64,000 nucleotides of DNA from Turnera subulata (Eukaryota; Streptophyta; Magnoliopsida; Malpighiales; Passifloraceae). Below are positions 32,215 to 45,000 of this stretch, piece by piece. The translations under genes were made by a program, and so were the position numbers. The stretch's first letter is position 1, and each line of letters opens with the position of its first letter. The DNA is taken from NCBI GenBank assembly GCA_028386065.3, contig JAKUCV010005454.1, positions 31,303 to 95,302 of the forward strand, in the 5' to 3' direction. The notes below the pieces were generated by a model. That model was given only the letters and a program-made list of their open reading frames with translations, had not been told where the DNA came from and did no database searches.

Positions 32215-32652
32215 AGTGTGAAAAATTCCTGGTTTCACGTACAGTGTACAAACTGCAATACTGCACGAACCAGATAGTGCCCTTAATTTGTATCGATCAT
32301 ATTTTGTGTGAAACATCATTCTTCAGTAGTTCGCATAGAAACGAATCTTTAAAATAAGATACTATTAGCAAATGAACCTGCTGATGGAAAGTGCTAAAAC
32401 AAGAATCTCCCAAATATTAAAAATAAAGAGTTCAATTTATTAGCAAGAGGACATAAGTACAAAACCATAAACATATTCAGCCTTTTAAACCAGATTGTGC
32501 AACACAACATCTTCTGGAAACTTTTCTGGCTTTTAATTTTTATACTAGCCGATGAAGGTGAGACTGGAAAGTCTACTCGCTTATTACTCGACAAGTTATA
32601 TCTTAATCCTCAAACACGATAAGCTCTCTGTGGATCAACATGCGGCATTGTA

Positions 32653-34152
32653 CTAGGCACAAAGGGCGGCAAGTACCCTACGCTGTGTATGGAAAGACCA
32701 CGTCCTTCTCGAATGCTGGGCAGCCCAATTGTCCACCAAGAGAATGTCACCTTTCTGCCAGGGGATGGCCACACATTCTTCGTTCAGGATTTTACGCAAG
32801 TCAAGGAGGATGTCAAGTGGCAATGGTTTACCATCACCCATCGTGATCTTCAAGAACTTGGAGGTGGCAATCACATCGGTTAGGTTGTTGAACCAAACCT
32901 TGCGATTCCTTGTCTCGTCAACTCTAATGGCCGGGACTGGCTCGGTTATGGTCCTCACTCCTCCTTCGAACCACTCCAATTTCAGGTTCATCTTTGCTGC
33001 CCTGCTCACAAATATTCAAGTAGGAAGTGCATACGGCCTTAATGCCAGTGAAATGATGGAATTGCTTTTCAGTTTCAGAAAATCATCGTGTACTATAGTT
33101 ATAATTTTGAGACATTTAGCTAGAGGATCCTGCCATGCATGAACGGAAGACAAGTAATCTTGAGTTTGTCAAGGAGGCCGTAACACTAAAATTAAAACAT
33201 TGACATAAGAATAATACTAATAAAGATTTAAAAGCTGTGACTTCCTTATCTAATAAAAAAATATGTGTTCTCTGAGCTTTTACTTTTGGCGGCTGTTTTT
33301 TAATTACTCTCATCATAGAATCCATTGGCTTGTTTGTAGGCTTCTCATTTAATTAGTTAGTTAAACTAATTTTTCCTTTCCACCTAGCTAGATCTCTTGT
33401 TAATTACTTAATTAACAAACCTTTCCTCTGCCTCGCTCTTGTCTTGAGCCGAAAATGTAGACTTCCACCCACGGCCTTGAGCAGAAGTAGGATCATCATC
33501 TTCAGGCAGGTCTCGGGTATAAACTAAGCCGTGCTCCTCCAAGGCTTGAACGAAATCAGGGTGCCTCTCCTTCATCTTCTCATACACAATGTGGCTAAGA
33601 ACTATAGGAGTTTCTCCTCCACTTTCCGGTGCCACTTCACAGAAGAAGAACAACTTGGATGGAAAGGTAGGATACTGCCATAAAAACCAATTAAATCATA
33701 TATATCACAGTATACAATTACACAAAATAAACAATATACTAGCTCATATATAGGATTAGACAACATTAATTAATGTAAAAAATTAAGTATACCCGGTTCA
33801 TTTCATGATGGAATTTTATGTCCTGGTCAGGGGGTCCCTCATTAGCAGTGTAGACATTCCCAACAATTCTAGTTCTAGGGGCTGCCCCTCTATAGGGGAA
33901 ATCCTCATACCCAAAGGCTTCTACAAAGTCGTTGAATTCAGATGCTGTACTTATGGGAAAGCCTCTTAAGAGAATGGCTCCATGTTTTTGTAGCAAAGGC
34001 TCGATGAAGGATGACTTCTGGGTCTTAATTGAGTCTATAAGAAGGGAGAGGGAAGGAGATGGGATTGAGGGATTGAGGATAGCAGGGAAAGGAGGCAGGG
34101 AATCGTAGTGTCTTTGTTGGGAGAGTTGAGCTTCTTTGAACATGTTTGTCAT
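32653..34152 (-). CDS. CSL-B': clavaminate-synthase-like Fe(II)/2OG dioxygenase, intact
   Basis: Minus-strand exons 34152-33793, 33674-33421 (254 bp) and 33001-32653 join in frame through GT-AG introns to give 320 aa. It belongs to the same TauD/TfdA, At3g21360-like family as CSL-A but forms a distinct B type (MFKEAQLSQQRHYDSLP; WFEGG; DNWAAQHSRR). Iron ligands are in FHHEM (H115, E117) and AQHSR (H301), with RR (312-313) near the C-terminus. LLRGFPI, FFFCEVAP, GGETPIVLSH, GRGWKSTFS and IPWQKGD are all present. MTNMFKEAQ (34152) is chosen as the start; MFKEAQ three codons on is equally possible and is the only one left in the sister pseudogene. The TATA box at 34226-34232 fits. It is the functional partner of pseudogene 7570-9738. 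Confidence 0.92.
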
Positions 34153-34225
34153 TGTTGTCTGTTGGCTTTTGGAGACAATAATGATATATTATGTGTCACC
34201 TGTAGCATTAGCATACAACTGGAGT

Positions 34226-34232
34226 TTATATA
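34226..34232 (-). promoter_or_regulatory. TATA box of CSL-B'
   Basis: TATATAA on the minus strand, 74 bp upstream of the ATG at 34152. Sequence and spacing are conserved with CSL-A. Confidence 0.65.
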
Positions 34233-34985
34233 GTAGTGCTGCTTGCGAAATTTTACTCTTGCTCGAGATGAAAGAAATGGCACCTCGGTTGGTACGTAAT
34301 GTGAAAGGGAAGAAAAAATCAGTTCAAGATAAGCGTTTTGAGTTGTAATTAATTAGTGTGATTGGTTTAAAAATGTTAAGTATACTATCATCTTGGTCGT
34401 GGTTGTGTTGTATATGGCAGTAATGGGTTAAGTTAGTAAGAAATTAACTTATAAGATTATTTTACAAAACCAGTATTGGATTGGTTTCCTTAATGTGATT
34501 TTCCCGTGAATCTTGTTACTGGATTTGGCTAATTAATTAAGTTGGGGGGAGTATTATTGGGCTTGGCATTAATAGGTTTAGTGCAAATTAGGAATAAACT
34601 GGTTGGACATTATGAAAAGTATTGGGTTTTGGATTGTTATGTTAAAGTGGATAATAATGATTCATTTGGCAAGTTTATATAATTGTTATAACGCCTGTGT
34701 GAGTGGTCCCTCTCATAAAAGCTATGTGCAAGTGTGGGCCCCGCTAAAGTGTAAAACTGATGCCCTGGATTGAATCATGACCGTCGTTTGACATCACAGG
34801 GTGGAGATTGTTTTTGTTTTGCTTACGGTTACGGAAATACCCCTGAAGAGATTGGTTAAGATAAGGTACGTTTCCATGGGTTAGATTTAGATTAGACACG
34901 TAATGTTGGGTACTCGAGCATGTAAAGCAAGTGGCATCGCTGGCTAGTTAATTCCTTGTCCTGTACCGTTTATAGACGTATTATT

Positions 34986-35772
34986 TAGGGGTGAGTGTTT
35001 GTTCTTTTGGTTTGGTCACTCTAAACTTTAGTTTGGCTTTTGGACTCACTAAACTTCTATCACGCTGTTCAAACCAATGTTCGAAGTCCAAAGATCCAAA
35101 GACCGAATATCCAAATTTTTTTTGATTTGGACAGCTATTGTCCGAACTGTTTTAAATTTTGTATAAACATAATGTGTTGTCCTTTCTAATTTCTAGAATT
35201 AATACAAACCCTTCTATGTCATATAAGAAGAAAATAAATATAAGATATGATAACATAATTAATATTTCAAGATCATTTTAAAAAGCCAATAAATTAATAA
35301 ACGATTCATTTTTTTTGCCTAAGAATTGAGAACATACATTAATATATGCAAATATAACATACAAAAAAAATAACAGACCACACAAAAATCATTAGTGCTG
35401 TCCTCTATCTACTTCCTCCAAGAGATTAGAAACTACATAAGGGAGGGATGTCAAAATAGTTAAGCCAAGAATATAATTCGGTGCTAATAATGCTAGTTCT
35501 ATAGCTACCTACAGAGTTAGGTATACTCTGTCCAAAATCAAAAGATTTACAAGTGTTAGCATTAAGTTTTTTCAAAAGTGAATTTACTAGATCATCTATG
35601 CAAGTTATCTTGCCAAGATAATTCAAAAACTGAGAGTGACATAATATGGACTCTTTTATTTTTTAAGTCCGGGTCCAATTGGATCTTTGGACTGAGTGAC
35701 CAAACCAATGTTTATTAAAAGATTGGGTCTGACCGAACATTTTGGTCAGTTTGGATCCGGAGCTCACCCCCA
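34986..35772. mobile_element. Non-autonomous hAT-type element (787 bp)
   Basis: Starts TAGGGGTGAGTG and ends GAGCTCACCCCCA, inverted repeats shared with the intact hAT at 18807-22540. The subterminal regions again carry TTTGGACA, TTGGTCA and GACCGAA motifs. It is absent from the paralogous site near 16570 in unit 1. The flanks GACGTATT and GTCGTATA are similar but do not give a clean 8-bp duplication. It has no coding capacity and could be moved by the transposase at 19725. Confidence 0.75.
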
Positions 35773-36068
35773 GTCGTATAGCATTCCTGGGCCAACCGGA
35801 ATTTCGAGTTGGTTTCGCTTTTCTGGGCCGAAATCAATATTATGCCTATCATACAAATTCGGACTGGGCTATCGATGCACACACAACTCGGCCGATTCAA
35901 AGCCCAAACCACACACGAAGAAGTAAAAAATAATAGCAACACACATACAGAGGAAAGAACTCCTCACCCCCCAACCGACCCGCGCCTCCCTAGAATTTGA
36001 AATTCCTCTTCTCTCTTCTCTCCCTGACGCGCACGAACAGTGCCTGCACACAGTAGTGTAGCCTACAA

Positions 36069-38390
36069 ATGCCGCGAAGCGAACTGAAAGCAGCGGCGGC
36101 GGCGAGGAAGCCACTGCGGGACTTGTCGAACGGTAATCAGAATCACAACAACAACGGAGGAGGAGGAGGAGGAGCGTTTTCCAAGTCCGTGAATCCGATG
36201 CCGAAGAAGAAGATCGCTGCGGCGGCGACCGAGGGATTGGTGGCGTCGTCGAGGAAGAAAATGGCGAGCGATAACGGGCAAAGGAAAGTTAGGGCTGAAG
36301 AAGATAAGGTAGAAGGAGGAGGAGGAGGAGGTGAAAACGAGTGTCTGGATCGGCTACTGCTCGTCCACTCCAATTTCTCCTCCCTCGCCAAACAGGTATA
36401 TATTTGCAGTTTTCTTACTGGACGGTGACTTGTCGTTTCGGAATCGCTATTGATACTACTGTTTATCCATTTTTTTGCTGGTTACGAGAAGCAACAGTTG
36501 TTATTTGTGAGATTGTGTTTGTAGAGTTTTATAAGCTCCGGTTCGATTTAGTTGAAGTGCCCGTTCGATTTGCTCCTAAATTGCGATAGATGAGGGATTT
36601 TGGATTTTGGTTGGTTTAACAGCTTTTTAGAGGAAAGTGATTGTTTATTATGGGAAGAATTGATTGATTAAATTGGTCCTTAAATACGAGAAATCCATGA
36701 CCGTGCCAATTGGTGAAATGTAGATGTATTGTTTATCCATGTGAGATTGTGGTCTGGTCTTGTTGGATTGCCATACAACGGTAAATCTTAGAGAAATCAC
36801 TCACCAAATCACATGAGTTAATTGAAATATCTGAAGATTTCAAACTGAAATATTCAAGCTGTGTATATTTTTGTGCTGTATGCTTAGTTTCAAATGTCTG
36901 TTAGCTTGGAGTACACTAGCTGTTCATCTTCATCATCTGTAGTTCATCTTTTTTGGACTCAATGACAGATTGATGAACTTGTTGCACAAGCATTTCAACT
37001 AAAGTCTGTAAACAGAGAAGGAAGCGAAGAGATTGTTTCTTTTACCAACGCCTTGTCAGATATGCTATCCTCTTTAAAGGTCAGTAGTATAGCGAAACCA
37101 GTAATTTGCTTTTAGTACTTTTATTGTACCGTTAATATAGAGCTTCATGTACGCTGGTTGCAGCCATGGGTCCCCAGATTTCAGAAGGCTGTCTCCCATT
37201 CCTCCACAGAGCCCGAGAATCAGTTGGGGGATTCTTTGGAGGAGAGAACTGTTTCTGCTGTCGATGAATTTGAGAGCATTGAAGTTGAAAGTCCAGAACC
37301 AGTCAAGACGGACTCATTGGTCTCTCCTTCTCCTCTGGTATCCTGGCGAGCTGACTGTAATGCTGAGAAAGTAAGACAGCTATTTCTGCTGACACCTCTG
37401 CCCATGTCGAAAACAGAATCATCCAGACACCCACGACTGTCTCAATCCGCATTTGAAAAGATTGTCTCAAATCCTATTGTCGAGTTACAGTCAACAGTTT
37501 CTGGGGATGTCCATGATGATTTGCTTGAGAGCCTGCCCGCAAAGCCAACCCCATTCAAGACTTTTGCTTCTGCATTGGATGAAGCAGAAAAGACACATGA
37601 CTTCGGGTTTGTTTCCTCTCCAAAGGTCTCTAAAAGAGATCAGTCATTCGTTGTCATGACTCCATGCCTAAAGATGTCTCCTCCAAAATCTTGTGTGTTG
37701 CTGGAACCCATTTCCGAATCTCATCGTAAACACAATAGCAGATGCCGGAAGGGAACCCCATTTCCTGTTGGAATGCATCTACAAAGTTCAGACTCCTCGG
37801 ATAGTGAAGATTCTGAAGACCTGACTTTGAAGTATCCAGAGCTCTTAGGGATACAACAATTTAAGATGGTAAAGAAAGAACTTGGTGCCTCGCCACATTG
37901 GTCTTTTTCACCTCCTAAATCTTGTGTTCTCTTGGAGCTGCAAGATGAGAAATCACCAGAACCTCTTGTTAGAGACCAACATTTACCAGTTAATGCTCCT
38001 GTTTTGAGTCAGCAAACAAACTTGACTGAATCAAAAGAATACAAGTGTTGCCCTGAAATCGAGAATTATGGGAAGCAAGGTATCTGTCCTTTTACTGAAA
38101 ACCTGATAGTCTTTTCCTTGACTTAAATAACAACAACTAAAATCTTTCCTTTTTGAACAGAATCTAAGCTTACAAGCTTGAGAGTAGTGGAAAGCACTCC
38201 CTTGTGGAAAGAACCTCAAAGCACGATTAGGAATGGGAAGCGCCCTGGTGAGAATACCCTGAAGAAGGAATTATGGACGAAGTTCGAAGCAGCATCTACC
38301 AGAGGGCTCCGCTTAAGTGTCTCTGACTTACATCAGACTGGCCAGAAGAAATTCCTTGACCAATTGGATGAAGTTTCTTGTGATGGGTAG
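36069..38390 (+). CDS. Plant protein of unknown function with an N-terminal D-box
   Basis: Four exons, 36069-36395, 36969-37079, 37164-38079 and 38161-38390, join in frame through GT-AG introns to 527 aa. I do not recognise the family by name. Visible: residues 13-21 read RKPLRDLSN, an exact RxxLxxxxN destruction box for APC/C-dependent degradation. A glycine-rich, Lys/Arg-rich segment follows, then a conserved helical block (LDRLLLVHSNFSSLAKQ, then IDELVAQAFQLK...LSDMLSSLKPWVPRFQ). After it come a Ser/Pro/Glu-rich stretch with SPLVSWRAD and RQLFLLTPLP motifs, two SPPKSCVLLE repeats, and a C-terminal block KKELWTKFEAAS...GQKKFLDQL. No membrane segment or enzyme signature. A mitotic or cell-cycle role is only an inference from the D-box. 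A truncated copy lies at 16879 and an inverted one at 17633. Confidence 0.85.
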
Positions 38391-39065
38391 ATTCCGAGAT
38401 GGCAAAAGTTCATAATATTTTTTTATTTCTTTCCTGCAGAATCCTGTTGTATAATGAAAACTCTGAAAATCGTTAAGAGTGTTTTGGGATATCATTTTGT
38501 ATACCTGTAAAAGTATGTCATCCCAAGGCGCATGTAATTTTGCAGAATTCCAGATTGATGAACTCCAATCTGTCCCTGAAACGTTATTGATCTATTTGGA
38601 GTCTCTGGGCTTTAAGTTCGTCAATAATACTGGAGCATCAAAGTGGATTAAGGGACGAGTAAAAGGGAAACACTAGTAGGGCCTCAACTAAGAAATCACA
38701 ATAATAAAAGGATTTGGGAAAGAATATTAACATTTAGATTACTAGGGGTGCATTTACAAAAGACTATTTTTTTCCAAACAACTCCAGCACTCCATTATTT
38801 TTTTTTTATGTATAGTATAGCAATAAGTAATAATACTATACGAATCATTGTCTTAAATTCTTTCCTTTCCTGTTCTGCCTCCGGTGCTGAGTCATCGTTT
38901 TTTTTTTCCCGAAACAGACATCGTGTGGTGTCCTGGTAAAAATACAGTTAAGTCTTTTGACTCTGTTAATTAATTAATTCTCGAATCGAGACCCTCCTCG
39001 CTAAAACCTCATTATTGTAGAAACTCCTAAAACCCTAACGTCTCTCTCGCTGCGTTCATCCAACA
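38391..39065. other. Spacer between the D-box gene and MMS19
   Basis: 3' flank of the D-box gene and promoter of MMS19. A 65-codon ORF at 38479-38676 has no recognisable domain and most likely lies in the 3' UTR or downstream flank. Confidence 0.55.
39030..39038 (+). promoter_or_regulatory. telo-box (AAACCCTAA) upstream of MMS19
   Basis: AAACCCTAA sits 28 bp before the MMS19 ATG. Telo-boxes near transcription starts are common in plant genes for translation, replication and other proliferating-cell functions, which suits an Fe-S assembly factor for DNA enzymes. The regulatory role here is inferred. Confidence 0.5.
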
Positions 39066-42000
39066 ATGGCGCAACCGAGTCAGCTCACTCCCCACATTGA
39101 ATCGTTCGTTGACACGTCTAGCTCCCCAACTCAGCAGGTACGCCCCTCTTCTATTCTTGAATTCCGACCAAGAATCTTTTTACTCGACGCTCAAATTTTG
39201 CCATTAATTCTCAATAACACACTAACAAAACTTACACACGCACTCCATTATCATGAGATACGGGTTCCCCTTTAGTTGCTTCCCTGTTTTTGTTTTTACC
39301 GTCAACGATGGTTGTGTTGAACAGAGAATTGCGGCTGCTACAGTGTCTGATTCACACTCTACGGAATTTTAAAGATATTTGTTCTTTATATTCAAAACGG
39401 CCTTGTAGATATGATAATTGTGTGGTTTGGTTACGGTTATATGTTTGCATGTGTTTTTATTCTGTGGGTTTGTTAAATGCAGGCTTCGAGTTTGGGTGCG
39501 ATTGTTACTCTGTTGAAGAAGGATGTAGTAACTATAGAGTCGCTGGTATATTTCACTTCTAAGTTCTTTTTCTGGTTTGATGGGTTTGTTACAGTTTTTG
39601 AGCGTTTGGTATACTTTCCCTTGATTTTTATGTTCTTTCTTCTTAGGCGAGGGAGATGGGAATGTATTTGACTACAGCTGATGATATTATTCGTGCACGC
39701 GGTACTTTTCCTTTTTTTTACCCTTGACTTGCTCAGTTGAATGCTGTTTGTCTGTGTGGATTGGTAAAGCAACAATTTTCAAGTCAGCTAGATTAGTTGA
39801 AAGGAGCAGGGGAGTTGGACTGTTTGATTTTGGAAATCTATGCACTGCGAAAAGTCATCAGAAGAGACAAGAAAGAGAGGAAACAGAAGGAATTTATAGC
39901 CTGATTGTCACTCTTGAAAGTTGTTCTTAGCCCAAAATCTGGTCTTTCTAATTGACGTTTGTGATAATATTCTAATTTTAGAATTTGGTAGTCTTTCGGG
40001 TTGTTTGTGGTCATTGCTATGCTCCAGTTTAACCGCAGTGACTCGGTATCCAATATTGCTGTTCTGGTGGAAAATATTAAATAATGCACTGAGAAATCCT
40101 TGGAATTGTTGCTTGATAGGTATTCTTCTACTTGGAGAAGCACTAACCCATCTGTCATCGAAGTCACTGGATAATGCTACTGTACATAGTTTGATGGCAT
40201 TCTTCACGGATCGATTGGTGAGTGTTGCTTCAGCCACTCTTTTGTTATGGGGACACATTGGAAAATTCAGGCATCAATCATCTTCGATGTGTATTTCTAG
40301 TGTATTATGCGTCTTTTGGGTCTCTGTTTACTGGTGAAATCTGCTATTTGCTCTTTTCAGTTTTGAGCTTATCATGCATATGTATTATCCAAATCATAAA
40401 TATGATTTTGCATCAGGCAGACTGGCGAGCTTTGCGTGGTGCACTTATTGGTTGTTTGGCATTGTTGAGGAGGAAAAGTGCAGGTGTTGTTACTGATACC
40501 GATGCAAAAAGAGTTGTTGAAGTTTATTTAGAAAACCTTCAGGTTCAGTCACTGGGGAAGCATGACAGAAAGGTAAGATTAAGGGTGCATGCAATTACCA
40601 ATTCCAAAGCTTGTTTCAATTTTCTATAAGAAACATTTTTTGCTTAGCTAATTCCTTAATGCAATTTTGACTGTTGAACTTTACCTTCATGTTATTATTG
40701 CAGCTCTGCTTTGAACTTCTGGAAATCCTGCTTGATGGCCATCCACATGCTTTTCAGTCGCTGGTAACATTTGTATTATGGCTTTCCTTGTTTCCTATTG
40801 TCTGGTGAATCTTTTGTTTATTGATGAGTAAATGGTTACAAAATGGAAGAAATTTGTGACAGTCAAAAGTTTTGCAGTTTGGAGTGCAATTTTCCAACAT
40901 TCATGGCCTGGTTTAGTGATTGAATTTTCAGGCTTCCAAGTACAATAATGTAATCTGAGTCCTTGGCTAGATTGGCATCACTTCATATAAAACTGTTTAG
41001 AACTAGTTTCTATATTTCCAAATCATTTCCCCATGGTCCACTTAGGTAGAATTTCTTTCTAATCCTTCACTTAAGTCTGAATTCAGCAGGATCACAACTA
41101 AATAAAAGGCTCTTTGAGAGTATTGTACTACTGAAATGGTATACAGTGGAAAAAAATCAATATCTGCAGCAGTGGATGGATGGTTTGAGTGTTGTTTTGT
41201 AAATATCTGCAGGACCCCTGTTCTTTTTTTGGTACAAGCAGGACCCCTGTTCTGGTGAGAGTACAATTGAATATTGAGCTATTTTTGCACCTTTGTAATG
41301 GTCTGCCCCTTGTAGTTTCCGAGTTGTTTGCGCTTGCTGCAACTTTTCATTGTGTATATCAGAGTCTATTTCTCCCACTGTCTATTTCTTATCCTCGAGC
41401 GTCTCCAGCTGTACCTGAACACGTTCAACAAACCCACAGATTCACTGCTCTTCCTCTCCCTTGCAAACTTCTATTTTATTCTCTTATTGTATCATCTTTC
41501 TTGCACAGCGAGACCTGATATACCATACTGTTCATTGTGGTCTAGGCTGATGACTTTATCTACGGAATCTGTGAAGCTATTGATGGAGAACAAGATCCTG
41601 AATGCCTTTTACTGACATTTCATATTGTGGAGCTTCTGGTGCAACTATTTCCAGATCCTTATGGTCCCATTCCAATCTATGCTAGTGATCTTTTTGAAAT
41701 TTTGGGACGTTACTTTCCAATTCATTATACACATGTAAGTTCATTGCATCTACTTTTTCAAGCTTTTGATATTAGTCCAACTGTCTTCTAATAAACCTTT
41801 GGGGCGATGTTCCGGTACTTTTCTTTAATAGATGCATGCATAATTTTTATGCTTGTACAATTGATTTTCCTTGTGTTCTCACACTTGCTTATTAGTATTG
41901 AATCAGGTACTTTTGTCATAATTGCTTATTAGTATTTTATGAGGTATTTGAAGTGCCTTACTTTGTGAGCGCCATATGCATTCATTTAGTCAGATATTTT

Positions 42001-45000
42001 CCATCAGTTCTAGTGTTTCGTTAATATTCAGTCTCTGGTGAAAATTGAATTCACCATTGGAGTTAAAGTTGAGTTGGTAGTAAGACTGTTGGCATTCGTC
42101 TGTAGCATAGGACATGCTTGTTTTATTTCTTTTTGTGACACTTGGATATAATCAACCCAAAATCTAGGGAAAATTTTGCAAGGTTGAAATAAATGAACAG
42201 TTACCAATTGATTGGTAGGTTCTTAACTTTGACTTCTGGTTCAGTTGCAGTTATTGTTGAAGTTATGTTAATTGACGCAAGTCACCAGAAGTTTAAGAAT
42301 ACATCATATTGGGTCATACTACTATTTTAAGGTTTGTTTTTCGTCAAACTTCAAAATATTTTGAAACTGGATCTAGCTTCTGGAAATCTTCAGAAAGCAT
42401 GGGTCGTTATTAACCTATTTTGTATGTGGTATAAACCAATGGGATGGGAAATATGTTCCCCACATTTTTTTGTTTGAAAATGGCTACTGCCACATGTTTG
42501 TTAGATAAACATCGTTGGGACCAAGTTCTACATTTCTGTGTTAGAATGTGTATTCCCTGAGTCCACCTGTTTCAGCTATTCTTTGGTTGGCCTAAATATG
42601 GATTGCCAGTAGCATGGTCACAGGTCTAGAGAAAGAAATTGAAGATGCGAAATGAATCTTTACATCTTAATCAGGCAGTTAATGGTATGTTAGACCCTTT
42701 TCTGCATGTCATCTTGCTAGGTTTTCTTAGATTAGTTGTTTGTAATTGCACTCTGCCTGTTCAGTTGTTCTACTTATGTGTGATTTCTTATTTTTCTTTA
42801 AAAAGCTGATAAAAAAATTATCACAATGGCGTCAGCATAGTGTCAAATAATCCCTTTCAAAGCGGCAATCACGGGGAAGAAGTAATGGGTTCAGAGCCAG
42901 GCAGGGCTGGGCCCTCCCTGATTGCAAAGATATGCTTGGAATACCTTTTGATGCTTCAGTTTTGACTTTCTTGTCATAAGCTTACTTCAGTTGTGGTTGT
43001 AAAGTGAATGATTTTGTTGCATTTGTACTATTTTTTTCTTATGCATGTGGTATTACTTCTTGTTGGTTGTTGACTTATCTTATGTAATATGTTCCCTCTT
43101 TATTTTCCCAGGAAAAAGCTGAAGACCTTGATGTGAAAAGGGATGATCTCTCAAGGGCATTGATGGTATGCTATGCAATTTGTAAAATCTCCTGTTGCTT
43201 TTACTCCTTGTTTTGGTGTTGACTTTTTTGTGCCACTGCTCTAGAACTGAACCTTGTCATACTATGTTGGGAATATTTTGCTAAGGTCATGAATTATATG
43301 TTGTTCCTATCTTGAGACTCTGTGATTATGCCTTGTTTAAGACTGGAATTTCCATCTGCATTGGATCGTACTAGGTTTTTTTTTTTTTTTGAGATCAAAG
43401 CGGGTACTAGCTAAAAAATGGGCAATGTCTGTTCCTTAAAGGGGTGGGGCGTCATTGATATTGTCAGAGTATACCATGGAGTAATCGTGATTGTCTAGGA
43501 TTTTCTTATTTATCGTTTCCTACTTTCTCTTTGTTTTGTTTTATCAGATCCTATTTCCTCTAGGGTTGTTTACGTACTGCTGTCCTATTTATATGACCCA
43601 TGATTCTCAATAAAAGACAAGTCAAGAATATGTCAATTTATGTTTTATGAGATTGGAGCTCTCTCTCTAATGAGAACTCAAGAATGCTTTGTTCTGCCTA
43701 TGTAAAGTTCCTTTCTATCCTATCAAATATGAGATTCTTGTACCAAAAGAAAGAACTGTGCTAATACAAATGGCATTCTGGTCTGGCAGTGTGTAGCTAG
43801 TTTTATCTTCACCAATTGCTTGTTTTGTGGTCGGACTTCTGCTTATATTTTCTTCTCCCTTTCTTTCCGCAGCGTGCATTTTCTTCGACACCTCTTTTTG
43901 AGCCATTTGCTGTTCCTGTGCTTCTCGAGAAACTTTCTTCCTCCCTATCATCTGCAAAGGTTAGCTGCACGTACTTAAATTTGAGTTTGGGGTAATGCAG
44001 CTGGATTCACTAGTATCCAAAGAAATATGCCTTTTGACTGCAAAATAGAATGCTGACTCCTATTCCTTCCAGGTTGACTCTTTAAAGTATCTTAGGCACT
44101 GCTTATCGACATATGGAGCAGACAGGATATCTAAACATGCTAAAGCAATTTGGTCTTCATTGAAAGATGCAATGTACAGTTCAGAAGAAATCCCTGGATC
44201 ACCCTTCTCTCCTGAATCATTAGATGGCAGACAGGAAAACGAAATAACGATAGAAGCTCTATCACTGCTTGAAGAAATTATACTGCAAAGTAATGATTTG
44301 TTCATGAATATTATTATTGGTGATGATGAGATCAACATGGTTTTCAAGAACATTTCCAGTTACAAGAATTACCAGGAAGTACCCTTTCAAAGCATCCAGA
44401 AACTGCATGTTGTTGGCCGTATTCTTAATGTTTCTGCAAAAGCTTCCGTTGCCACCTGCAATAGAGTTTTTGAAATTTTCTTTCCCCGTCTTATTGAGGC
44501 TATGGGGGTTTCAACAGATAATGAATCTGAGGTTGGCTCATCAAATGGCAAATTTGCCATCTCTAAAAGACCTTATTATGGATCTCTTTATCTCTGTGTT
44601 GAACTTCTTGGAGCATGCAGAGATTTGATCATGGGCCCTGATGATAATGCATCGCAATCTATTTTGGCAAATCAGACATGCTGCTGCTTGATCCAGCGCT
44701 TTTCTACTTCTTTATGCAAGACCTTCTATACTTTCCTGGAAACAACTACCAACGAATCTACTCACATTTCAGAAATTTATATTGGAGGTGAATGTTTTGT
44801 TTTGGAATGCTGTATGGATATATATACTTGTTTATGTGGGTGAACCTGCTGATTTGTGAAATCTTTTTTCTGTTTTTCTGTTGCATGCTTGAGTCATATG
44901 CTATGAAAATCCAACAATTAGGTTGCTTAAATTTGGGCACAAATGGTTTTTAGGTGATTTAAGTTAGTTTCTGTTTGATCTCTAAATCTTCTTGCACTAA

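Larger units (their letters stand above)
27511..32279 (-). mobile_element. LINE 3'-end fragment (about 116 bp) split by a Ty1-copia element
   Basis: The insertion is bounded by an 11-bp direct repeat CCCTTAATTTG (27500-27510 and 32280-32290); the empty site is at about 7210 in unit 1. The left part (27511-27566) begins with a poly-T and, read on the minus strand, ends ...TTCTTCGTTAGCAT plus poly-A, the usual 3' end of a plant LINE. The right part is 32220-32279. Variable-length target duplication, poly-A and 5' truncation indicate target-primed reverse transcription. The copia element inserted into it later. Confidence 0.75.

Noticed and set aside
34920..34960. tRNA-like or other small RNA gene in duplicated spacers
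   Set aside because: I looked for A-box and B-box patterns in the spacers near 16500 and 34930 and saw none that fold convincingly.
40222..41615. ORFs of 90-135 aa on the plus strand
   Set aside because: They are MMS19 exons extended into flanking introns; the spliced model explains their coding parts.
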